Source: an uncultured Granulosicoccaceae bacterium (GTDB lineage Bacteria; Pseudomonadota; Gammaproteobacteria; Granulosicoccales; Granulosicoccaceae). Taken from it: DNA of 64,000 nt. The stretch covers positions 1 through 64,000 of the forward strand of contig CALKXD010000030.1 of assembly GCA_938003855.1 (NCBI GenBank), in the 5' to 3' direction. Shown in pieces: positions 8,766 through 16,242 of the stretch (position 1 is the stretch's first letter; every line of letters starts with the position of its first letter). The translations under genes and the position numbers were made by a program. Below the pieces are notes generated by a model. That model made no database searches, had not been told where the DNA came from, and was given only the letters and a program-made list of their open reading frames with translations.

Positions 8766-9544
8766 CAGGACAAACCTCCGGAATTGGTAACAGGGGCGGG
8801 TGGTACTGCTGACTTGAGCGAGGGTAAAGACGGCATCAACTGGTGTTTAACGGGCGTTTGGCCTTTGCTGTTGGTGACCACCGCACACAGCACAGCGGGC
8901 GATAGCCGGCTTACTGCAGGGCTGATGAGTTGTGGCATCCAGGTATCCGGGGAATCGATGCCGTCTCCGTCAAAGTGCGATACGCCGTTAGCATCAAAGT
9001 GCACATTGATTCCGGTCAGGTCAGTGCGCAACCCACACCCGATGGCTTTTACCAGTGCTTCCTTGCACACCCAAAGGCGACCCGTCTGGACTATCTGTTG
9101 CTGGTGGCTAAGTGCATCGAGTGCAGCCTGTTCTTTTTCGGAGACAAACATTCGCTGTGCGGACAATATAGTTTGATCCGGCTGTTCTATGTCGACCCCG
9201 ACTTCGTGATGATCGCACACAACAAACACTGCATGGTCTGACGTGTGGGACACATTAAAATAGTGGAAGCTCCCGGTTGCCTTCATGGCAAAGGGTTTGC
9301 CGTAAGGCCCGTAGTCGATCTGAACGTCGGCCGGGTGTACATTGAACTCACAGCCAAGGATCAATCGCAATAAGCCGCGGGTGATAATAAAATGATGAGC
9401 CAGTCGCTCGAACTTGAAGTTGCCTGCGCGCTCTAATTCATCAGCGCGCAGATACGATTGCAAAAGCACCATCGAATCATAGTAGTCAGAGATTTTAACC
9501 GACCAGATTCGTATGCCGCTAGCTTTTTTGGGATTGGGGTTCAT
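8765..9544 (-). CDS. 4'-phosphopantetheinyl transferase, Sfp type
   Basis: A 259-aa Sfp/Gsp-type PPTase that converts apo carrier domains to holo form using CoA. The two signature motifs are present: GVDIEQPD, with the Mg-binding Asp and Glu, and WVCKEALVKAIG, matching the W-x-x-KEA-x-x-K consensus. It overlaps the A-PCP-E gene by 4 bases (ATGA-type) and the dehydrogenase by 1 base, so it is translated with the cluster. It probably activates the stand-alone carrier and the three NRPS carrier domains of this locus. The C-terminal tail (about 30 aa, Pro/Ser-rich) goes beyond the core fold. Confidence 0.92.
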   Translation of the reverse strand: MNPNPKKASGIRIWSVKISDYYDSMVLLQSYLRADELERAGNFKFERLAHHFIITRGLLRLILGCEFNVHPADVQIDYGPYGKPFAMKATGSFHYFNVSHTSDHAVFVVCDHHEVGVDIEQPDQTILSAQRMFVSEKEQAALDALSHQQQIVQTGRLWVCKEALVKAIGCGLRTDLTGINVHFDANGVSHFDGDGIDSPDTWMPQLISPAVSRLSPAVLCAVVTNSKGQTPVKHQLMPSLPSLKSAVPPAPVTNSGGLS

Positions 9545-11478
9545 GTGTCAATGGAGTCGAGGAAGTCATCAAGGTCTGACTGATCCATGCCAACGTCCGG
9601 GTCGATCAGGGGATAGTTCTGGTCCAGAGCGAACGCGGTGCCATTACCATCGCGGATGTCAGCAGCGGACAGGTCCTCGACTATAGTGACAAGCGTTGTT
9701 TTGAATAGATCAGAAAACTGTGCGGTTTTCGCTTCGACTGCTTTGTCAGTTGAGACTGTCCACACCGTGGATAGTGTTCCCTCGGTAATCGTGGCATTGA
9801 TTTCAATGTTGTGTGAACGGAGGTTGTTTGCATTGCGCAAACCATCAACCGCTAGAGGTTGCGGTTGTAGCAGAGAACTGCCCGGTGGCGCTTCCCGGTT
9901 GCCTAGGTAGTTAAACAGCAGCCTGCCGTTGTGGCCGAATGTGTGTGGCGCATGGCAGGCCAGTAAAAACTGATTGTTGTGTTTTTTTTGATGATCGAGC
10001 TGAGCCTGCACATCCCTGCAGCGATCCAGGTGTGGTGTTGTACGCTGACGGATTTGTATATCTGCTGGATGGAACGCGCTGAACCAGCCGATGGTGCTGG
10101 AGTTGTCTGTTTGTGTGTCCAGCAGATCCCTGCCGTGCCCTTCGATATCCAATGCCAGAGATGTGCTGTTGAATATGTCGTGCCAGGCAATAGAGAGTGC
10201 GGAGATCAATATGGCCGGGACTGTCAGACCATGTTTCAACGCATTGGCTTGCAATGATCCGGGCGTCATTTTGGCAAAGCTCTGGTTGGCGCGGATAGCG
10301 TTGCCTTCCGTTGCTGGCTGTGACGTAAAGAGTGGCGAGTGCGCCTTGCCGGACTTGTCGGCGACGGGGCTGATTTGCAAGCGCCGATCGTGGCAGAGAA
10401 GGGCCCACTCCCGCATGGATAGTTGCTGGTTTTGAGGTGTCCCGGTGTGATTCGGGTTGTGTCTGTTATTACAACGATGCTCTATTTCTAAAAGAAGTGT
10501 ATCCATCGATAGTTGATCGGTAATCAGATGATGTGCGACCCACAGCAGTCCGGCCGCGTCGCCGGCGCTGTTGTCCAGTATAGCAAAGCGAATCATCCAG
10601 CCCTGTTGCAGGTCAAAGCTCCGGGCGTAGTCGGCCAGCAGTTGCTGAATGGTGTGGTTGCTGTCTACGACCTGGCAGGTCTCTGCAGGCGCGGGGGTAT
10701 CGGGATAGCGACAATGCCAGTGGTCATCGGTGGCTTTAAATTGCACTGCGAGTTCGGTGTGGGCCGCCAGCGTTTGCCGGATGGCGTCAGCGACAAACTG
10801 GCTGCTGGTCTCAGCGGCAAGCGTGTAGTGTCCGGCAATTGACCAGTGGGCCGGATGCGGGTGTCGGTGACTGAAGAACCAGCTCTGAATAGGGGTGAGC
10901 GGGGCTTCGCCAAAGGGTGAAACCGGCGTGTGCTGTGGTGTGGCGGTCGTCGCGATCGTGTCAATCAGGTTGCTGAAGTCAGGTTGCTCGGCGAGCGCGG
11001 CTACACTGATGTCGATTCCGGCCTCGCGAGCGCGGGAGACAAGTCGAATTGCTGTGATTGAATCTCCGCCGAGCTCAAAAAAATTATCGGATGGCAAAAT
11101 GCCGTCGAAGTCGAGTAGTGATTCCAGAATAGCAATCAACTGTGCCAGCTTTTCAGTATTGTGTGAATCTGCCTGGCTGGAATCCGTGTGGTCTGTGGCT
11201 TGCTGCCGTACTTCTCTGGTGGGGGCAGGCAGGGCATTGATATCGATTTTCCCATTGGCAAGCTTTGGTAAGCTATCCAGCGGCACGTAGTGACTCGGGT
11301 GAAAGTGTACAGGTAATGAGTTGTGCACTAACTGCTCCAGCGTGTCACGTAAATCGCCGGTAGCGGTACTGGCATAGTAGGCCACCAGCTGATCGATAGG
11401 CGACTGCAGGCCTAGTTGCTCTGTGAGATATTTTTTACCGGCATCCGAAAGGGCTGCCACCTGTTGCTGGTAACTCAC
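9541..11478 (-). CDS. NRPS fragment: C-terminal A subdomain, PCP and epimerization domain
   Basis: A 645-aa protein that begins inside an adenylation domain. Residues 1-85 hold only the A9 region (LPVHFHPSHYVP) and A10 (LPKLANGKIDI, catalytic Lys K77). A PCP follows with Ser S140 in LGGDSITAI, then an E-type domain (about 185-620). The E domain has HHLITDQLS (His 316-317, Asp 321), EGHGRD carrying the expected Glu, and LLFNYLG. The rest of the A domain lies two genes upstream, with a methyltransferase gene in between. The start is GTG 11478, whose G is the last base of the preceding TAG, with AAGG 10 bases upstream. It most likely pairs in trans with the C-A(N) protein and delivers a D-residue. 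The HHxxxDQ in place of DG is a small deviation. Confidence 0.88.
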   Translation of the reverse strand: MSYQQQVAALSDAGKKYLTEQLGLQSPIDQLVAYYASTATGDLRDTLEQLVHNSLPVHFHPSHYVPLDSLPKLANGKIDINALPAPTREVRQQATDHTDSSQADSHNTEKLAQLIAILESLLDFDGILPSDNFFELGGDSITAIRLVSRAREAGIDISVAALAEQPDFSNLIDTIATTATPQHTPVSPFGEAPLTPIQSWFFSHRHPHPAHWSIAGHYTLAAETSSQFVADAIRQTLAAHTELAVQFKATDDHWHCRYPDTPAPAETCQVVDSNHTIQQLLADYARSFDLQQGWMIRFAILDNSAGDAAGLLWVAHHLITDQLSMDTLLLEIEHRCNNRHNPNHTGTPQNQQLSMREWALLCHDRRLQISPVADKSGKAHSPLFTSQPATEGNAIRANQSFAKMTPGSLQANALKHGLTVPAILISALSIAWHDIFNSTSLALDIEGHGRDLLDTQTDNSSTIGWFSAFHPADIQIRQRTTPHLDRCRDVQAQLDHQKKHNNQFLLACHAPHTFGHNGRLLFNYLGNREAPPGSSLLQPQPLAVDGLRNANNLRSHNIEINATITEGTLSTVWTVSTDKAVEAKTAQFSDLFKTTLVTIVEDLSAADIRDGNGTAFALDQNYPLIDPDVGMDQSDLDDFLDSIDT

Positions 11479-12269
11479 TATTTTGTCGCCTTGATAACCA
11501 GCATCTGCTTAATCCATAGGGCATCCCGTGTGGTTTCGGGTATGTCTAGATTTGATACCATTGATAAACTGAACTGACTGAAATAATTAAACAATGCACG
11601 TTGGTGGGCCCGACTTAGAGAGTCGAATTCATTGGTCAGATAAGTAAGCGATCCTCCGGGCTTCAGGTGCTGATGTGCGGCTGATAAAAAGTGCGCTGCA
11701 AAGGTGACATCACGCACCACAGTATCGATGAATTCATCGTCGCTGAGTGGATAGGTATGAAATAAAATACCGTCGTATTGATCGAGCTGGTGCAGGCAAT
11801 CCTGCCACAGCGACGTGATCATGCGGCAGTCGCTGTCCGGGAATTGTGACTTCCATTGGTCAAAGCCGGCGGCGATTTCATGATTGCACTCGATAACGGT
11901 ATGGGTGGCCGGTTGGTGTTGCTGAATGAAACCGGCGGCAACACCGCGGCCAAAGCCGATTTCAAGGATGTCACCACCTTGCTGTGTGACAGCAGACGCC
12001 ATCGCTTCCATCACCGGGATCTGCCAATCTTCCATGATGTCGTCGTCGCCGAGCATGCCCTGTGCTCTATCGAGGTCGATCAGGTGATCGCTGCCGCGCA
12101 CCATGCCGGAGGCGAGTCTATCCAGCTCTAGTAGTTCTTCTGAGGTTTCTTTGACGATGCGGTTGAGAAACCAGTTGCGTTGCGAGTCGCGCGGCGTTTT
12201 TGCGAAACCGTCATCCTTGATCGTCAGGTTTAGCTCGAATTGTCGATGTCTTTTAATGCGGCGGGTCAT
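11478..12269 (-). CDS. GAMT/RMT2-like SAM methyltransferase inserted in a split NRPS module
   Basis: Class I SAM-dependent methyltransferase, 263 aa. Motif I is LEIGFGRGVAAG, followed by VIECNHEIA, DGILFHTYPLSDDEF and LKPGGSLTYLTNE. Together with the MEDWQIPVM segment this is the guanidinoacetate N-methyltransferase/RMT2 pattern. As I recall, rat GAMT grips the guanidine with Glu45 (WETPYM) and Asp134 (YDTYPL). Here these are Gln (DWQIP) and His (FHTYP), so a guanidino substrate is doubtful and another N, or an O, is likely methylated. The gene lies exactly where NRPS methyltransferase domains are inserted (A8/A9), but as a separate ORF. It overlaps both neighbours by 1 base (TAATG at 12271-12267, TAGTG at 11480-11476). 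Confidence 0.85.
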   Translation of the reverse strand: MTRRIKRHRQFELNLTIKDDGFAKTPRDSQRNWFLNRIVKETSEELLELDRLASGMVRGSDHLIDLDRAQGMLGDDDIMEDWQIPVMEAMASAVTQQGGDILEIGFGRGVAAGFIQQHQPATHTVIECNHEIAAGFDQWKSQFPDSDCRMITSLWQDCLHQLDQYDGILFHTYPLSDDEFIDTVVRDVTFAAHFLSAAHQHLKPGGSLTYLTNEFDSLSRAHQRALFNYFSQFSLSMVSNLDIPETTRDALWIKQMLVIKATK

Positions 12270-15049
12270 TAGCGGTCACCAATGCCAGTGGGTCGACACG
12301 GATCGACGGGTAGCTGCTCCGCTGTCCGTAGTAGATCCGCGGAGACATCGGCTGGAAGACGCTGCAACGCCTGGTCGATAGCGGAGTCAGACGCATTTTT
12401 ACCGAGTTTCTGCGTCGCGATGACAATCGCTTCGGTGATTTCTGGCTGTGATAGCAGAATGTTCTCTATTTCTGAGGGTTCGATACGGTGCCCACGGATC
12501 TTCAATTGTCGGTCTTTGCGCCCCAGGTACATGAGTTGTCCTTGGCTGTTTCTATAGGCGAGGTCGCCGGTCTTATACCGAAGTGCCGGAGCGTCTGCCT
12601 CGTCTGAGGTGCTGAACGGATTATCATTTGAGTGGCCAGTGGCGTTGATGTAGCCGGCAGAGACGCCGGGGCCGGAGATTTCAATTTCCCCGACCGCGCC
12701 ATCGGGACAGATGGAACCGGTGTTATTTATTATTTGCACCGTTGTTCCGGGTATTTCATGGCCAATGGGCACGGCATCGATGTCATTGGTTGTGATGCGA
12801 TGTACGGTGCTCCAGACCGTGGCTTCAGTCGGGCCGTACTCATTGTACAACGGCACGTCTGGCAGGGTGTGAAAGTGCTGGCTGACCAGGGAGGGCGTAC
12901 AGGACTCCCCGGCCACAACCACTGTGGTTAGTGTGGCAAGTAGATTTGTCTGTGTATGTGTTAACAACAGACTATACAGCGACGGCAGGCACAGCGTATG
13001 AGTCACCCGATGATCAGCAATGTAGTTAGCCAGCACTGTCAGTTCTTTTTCTTCTGCAGGTTTTGGCAGAACCAGGGTGCCACCGCTCACAAGCGCCCAA
13101 TAGATGCCGGCCACTGAACTGTCAAAAGAGATCGCAGAGAGCAGTAAGAACGTGCAGGGTTGATCACCGTAGTAGTTGAGTCGTGCGGCGGTGGAGTAAG
13201 TCAGGTTCTGGTGTGTGACCGCAACGCCTTTGGCGGTTCCGCTGCTGCCCGACGTGAACATCACGTAGGCCAGTGATCCGGCGGCCATCGGCTGGCAGTC
13301 GGTTTGGCGTGGCGGGAAGTCGGTGGCCAGGTCTAAATCCAGTACCGTCACGTTGTCTAAAGGAGGAGCGGGATGCTCTGCCACCTGCAGGATAAATTTC
13401 AGATCTGCCGCCTTGCCGAGTGCTTCGGTGCGGTTGTGCGGAGCGCCGGTATCAAGTGGCACATAGTAGTGTCCACTTTTTAGAATACCGACAATAGCAA
13501 CAATCTGGCTAATGCTACGCGGTATATAGATTCCGATCCCGGTTGGCGGAAATCCGGCATTGTGCTGGATATAGCTTGCAAGCCTGCTCGATTGGTCATC
13601 CAGCTCGCGATAGCTGATCGAGTGTTCGCTGCACACAATGGCTCGGGTGTCCGGTTGAGTTGCCGCCACCTGGCCGATCCACTGGTGTAGTGGTGGCTGC
13701 TTGAGCAATGGGTCATAACGTGCGCTGTGTACAGCTTTGTCTACCGATAGCAGATCGCCAATGGTTAGACCGTCGGCGTTCGTTAATTTCCGTATTGTTG
13801 CTATAAAGTGATCAAGAAGCTGCCGGCTGCTGCCGTCTGCCACAGTAGAAGCGTCGTACACCAGTTTGAATTCAATACTGTTACCGGGGTAGGCAAGCAG
13901 GGCTAGTGGGTAGTGGCTGTGGGTTGTGTACTCGATATTGCTCAGGGTCAGATCATGTGCCGGGTCACTGAAAGTAAGGTCGTTGCTGTGGCTTTCTATT
14001 ACAACAATACTCTCAAAGGCAGTTGATGAGTTGCTGCTGTCGATCAGCCGGTCTAGGGATGTCGGGGATACGCTATCGAACTGATTGCACGATGCCAGCG
14101 TTAGTTGCAGGCCCTGCATGAATTCAGTGACGCTTTGCTCATGGTTAATATTGATGCTCAGTGGCAGCGTCGTGAGAAACAACCCGACGGTGGTTTCGCT
14201 GTTGATCATAGCGGGGTGTCTGCCGGACACTGTGGTACCGAAAACGGCAGTGTCTGCATCTGCAAATGCAGCGATGGTCAGTGCCCAGGCGGTGTGTACC
14301 AGTGTGCCCGGGGTTATCTGATGTTGTTTGCAGAAGTCCAGAGTCAGCGAGGTTTCTGTGGCTGTGAGTGCATGATTAACATGGGGCACAATGGTGCCAT
14401 CTGTAGCGGTTGTCGGCCGGGGTAGATTAAGCGGTGTGGCAACTGTTCCGGCAAGCGCCTGCTGCCACCAGTGTTCAGCGTCTGCGGTGTCGTTGGATGT
14501 CTGCCATGCGATGTAGTCGGCATAGCTCGGAGCCGGCGTTCTCAATGCGCTGGCATTCCGGTAGCCGGACAGCACATCCTGCAGAATCAGTGGCGTAGAC
14601 CAGCCATCCGCCAGTAAATGATGAATACTCCAGATCACTCGCCATTCGGTATTGCTGACCTGAAGCATGGAAAACCGCATTAACGGCGCCGACACCACAC
14701 TCACACCTGTGTGGCTTTCGTGCCTGATACAGGCACGTATCCGGTGCGTTTTTGAGTCAGGATCAAGCTCTCGCAGGTCGCTGATCGTCCATTGCGGTTC
14801 TGCGTTGGCGTTGATCAATTGCAGCGGTTCGTCGAGGCCATCCCAGACAAATGACGCCCGCAGCGAATCATGCCGCTGTAGCGTCCTGTGCCAGGTGTCT
14901 TTCCAGGCATCGAGGTCAAGCGCGCCCGTTATCGTGAAGGTGATATGTGAGACATACGCGCGATCGTTGCCAGCCTCAAGGCAGTGATAGAGCATGCCTT
15001 GCTGCACAGCAGACAGCGGAAACGCGTTGGTGATGTCGGGGAGGGTCAC
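12269..15049 (-). CDS. NRPS fragment: condensation domain plus N-terminal adenylation domain
   Basis: A 926-aa NRPS piece. The C domain (about 8-440) has HHLLADGWS (His 143-144, Asp 148). The A domain (about 465-926) has YVMFTSGSSGTAKG (A3), NEYGPTEATVW (A5), YKTGD (A7) and LKIRGHRIEPSEIE (A8, from residue 849), then stops about 60 residues later. A9, A10 and the PCP are missing; they are encoded two genes downstream. By my GrsA alignment the pocket is D,S,A,L,V,A,E,V,W. I cannot assign it; the A-E-V part recalls some aromatic (Tyr) codes, but that is weak. The start overlaps the HupE-like gene by 4 bases. The product should function only when combined with the downstream A(C)-PCP-E protein. 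Confidence 0.88.
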   Translation of the reverse strand: MTLPDITNAFPLSAVQQGMLYHCLEAGNDRAYVSHITFTITGALDLDAWKDTWHRTLQRHDSLRASFVWDGLDEPLQLINANAEPQWTISDLRELDPDSKTHRIRACIRHESHTGVSVVSAPLMRFSMLQVSNTEWRVIWSIHHLLADGWSTPLILQDVLSGYRNASALRTPAPSYADYIAWQTSNDTADAEHWWQQALAGTVATPLNLPRPTTATDGTIVPHVNHALTATETSLTLDFCKQHQITPGTLVHTAWALTIAAFADADTAVFGTTVSGRHPAMINSETTVGLFLTTLPLSININHEQSVTEFMQGLQLTLASCNQFDSVSPTSLDRLIDSSNSSTAFESIVVIESHSNDLTFSDPAHDLTLSNIEYTTHSHYPLALLAYPGNSIEFKLVYDASTVADGSSRQLLDHFIATIRKLTNADGLTIGDLLSVDKAVHSARYDPLLKQPPLHQWIGQVAATQPDTRAIVCSEHSISYRELDDQSSRLASYIQHNAGFPPTGIGIYIPRSISQIVAIVGILKSGHYYVPLDTGAPHNRTEALGKAADLKFILQVAEHPAPPLDNVTVLDLDLATDFPPRQTDCQPMAAGSLAYVMFTSGSSGTAKGVAVTHQNLTYSTAARLNYYGDQPCTFLLLSAISFDSSVAGIYWALVSGGTLVLPKPAEEKELTVLANYIADHRVTHTLCLPSLYSLLLTHTQTNLLATLTTVVVAGESCTPSLVSQHFHTLPDVPLYNEYGPTEATVWSTVHRITTNDIDAVPIGHEIPGTTVQIINNTGSICPDGAVGEIEISGPGVSAGYINATGHSNDNPFSTSDEADAPALRYKTGDLAYRNSQGQLMYLGRKDRQLKIRGHRIEPSEIENILLSQPEITEAIVIATQKLGKNASDSAIDQALQRLPADVSADLLRTAEQLPVDPCRPTGIGDR

Positions 15050-16242
15050 AGGCCCGGCACACCAATACGCTGTAGAAACCAGAATGTCGCGACGCCAATA
15101 GCCGTCAGCGACAGTGGCACGACGATGAGGCGGTGATAATGGGCAGAATTTCGCATGAAAAACAAGATCGGAAAAACAATGATGACAATCGCAAGTTGAC
15201 CGAGTTCAACTCCAACGTTGAACATAATCAGGATTCGTTCGAGCAACACCGTGCGAAAATGCAGGTCGCCCATGACGCTGGCAAACCCAAGGCCATGGAA
15301 CAGGCCGAACAGAAAGACCAGTAGCCATGCATGAGCATTGTAATAGGGTTTCAGGTTGTTAATAGCGATGGCGATGATGGATAAGGCAATGATGCTCTCT
15401 ACGATCACCGCGTTGACATCGACCAATTGCAACGCGGCCAGAGATAGTGTTATCGAGTGGGCAATGGTAAACAAGGTTATGATCTTAAGCGTGTTGAAAA
15501 ACGCTGGTCGAAACCCCGGCAGAGGTGTCCAGCGTCCACGGACGGAATGAAGTACTGAGGTGAGCAGCAGCACGATCACAAAAAGCACGTGATCCAATCC
15601 ATAGATAATGTGCAATACACCCTGCCACAGGAATTCTTTCCAACTCAGTACGGTGGTCGGGTTGGCGAGATCGAGTATCGCTGACGGCCGGCTGCTGGTG
15701 AAGACCAGCGCCGAGTGTTCGGAACCAAATTCCTTGTTCAGGTTTTTGTTGTATTCGATGACCAGTACGCTGCGATGCAGCTTATTAAACTGCGCGAGAT
15801 CACGGTTTAAAAACAGTGTGTTCTGCACTGTGACTTTATTGGTCGCAGGTATCGTGTCACTTCTGAACCAGAATTGCAGGTAGTCGGGATTCTCATCGAA
15901 TATGTCTGGCTCGAGCCATGTCAATGGCAATTGCTCGCTATCAGCGCTCAGCTGAAAGTTACGCTCTACGTAGGTCTGTATGCGTGGCGCAGCTGTCCTG
16001 ACGCCTTCCAGTCTTGTGCTGGCGAGGGTGTCGATATCGATTTCAAGATATTTCTCAACATCATTGATATTGACTTCGAATCGACCGAGCATGTGATCCG
16101 ATTCAATATTCAACCAGATGTAGTTTTCATTGGGGGCGTGCGCAAATGCCTGAACCGCAAACAACAGTGTTAATAGTATGGCGGTGGCGAGGCGGCGAAA
16201 CAGGCGCTGGACTATAAACACCGATGGCGATTCAGTATTCAT
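15046..16242 (-). CDS. HupE/UreJ-2-like membrane protein
   Basis: A 398-aa membrane protein. It has a cleavable-looking signal (AILLTLLFAVQAFAHA), an extracytoplasmic domain of about 170 residues, and then about seven hydrophobic helices. Conserved polar positions within the helices are GLDHVLF, TIAHSITL and GLFHGLGFA, the His/Asp pattern of the HupE/UreJ_2 family. Members of that family are often found with metalloproteins, and nickel or cobalt movement has been proposed. It lies inside the NRPS operon, overlapping the upstream C-PCP-TE gene by 11 bases and the downstream C-A gene by 4. It is the only membrane protein in the cluster. Its job there is unknown: metal handling or export are possibilities. 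Confidence 0.8.
   Translation of the reverse strand: MNTESPSVFIVQRLFRRLATAILLTLLFAVQAFAHAPNENYIWLNIESDHMLGRFEVNINDVEKYLEIDIDTLASTRLEGVRTAAPRIQTYVERNFQLSADSEQLPLTWLEPDIFDENPDYLQFWFRSDTIPATNKVTVQNTLFLNRDLAQFNKLHRSVLVIEYNKNLNKEFGSEHSALVFTSSRPSAILDLANPTTVLSWKEFLWQGVLHIIYGLDHVLFVIVLLLTSVLHSVRGRWTPLPGFRPAFFNTLKIITLFTIAHSITLSLAALQLVDVNAVIVESIIALSIIAIAINNLKPYYNAHAWLLVFLFGLFHGLGFASVMGDLHFRTVLLERILIMFNVGVELGQLAIVIIVFPILFFMRNSAHYHRLIVVPLSLTAIGVATFWFLQRIGVPGL

Noticed and set aside
11478-12269. Calling the methyltransferase a guanidinoacetate methyltransferase acting with the ureohydrolases nearby.
   Set aside because: The two acidic residues that bind guanidine are replaced (Gln and His), and the gene is coupled to NRPS genes, not to the arginine operon.
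9541-15049. Explaining the three-way split module as two sequencing frameshifts.
   Set aside because: Both breaks are exact 1-base stop-start overlaps and the methyltransferase gene has its own plausible N-terminus. Two independent errors giving that pattern are improbable, though I cannot check reads.
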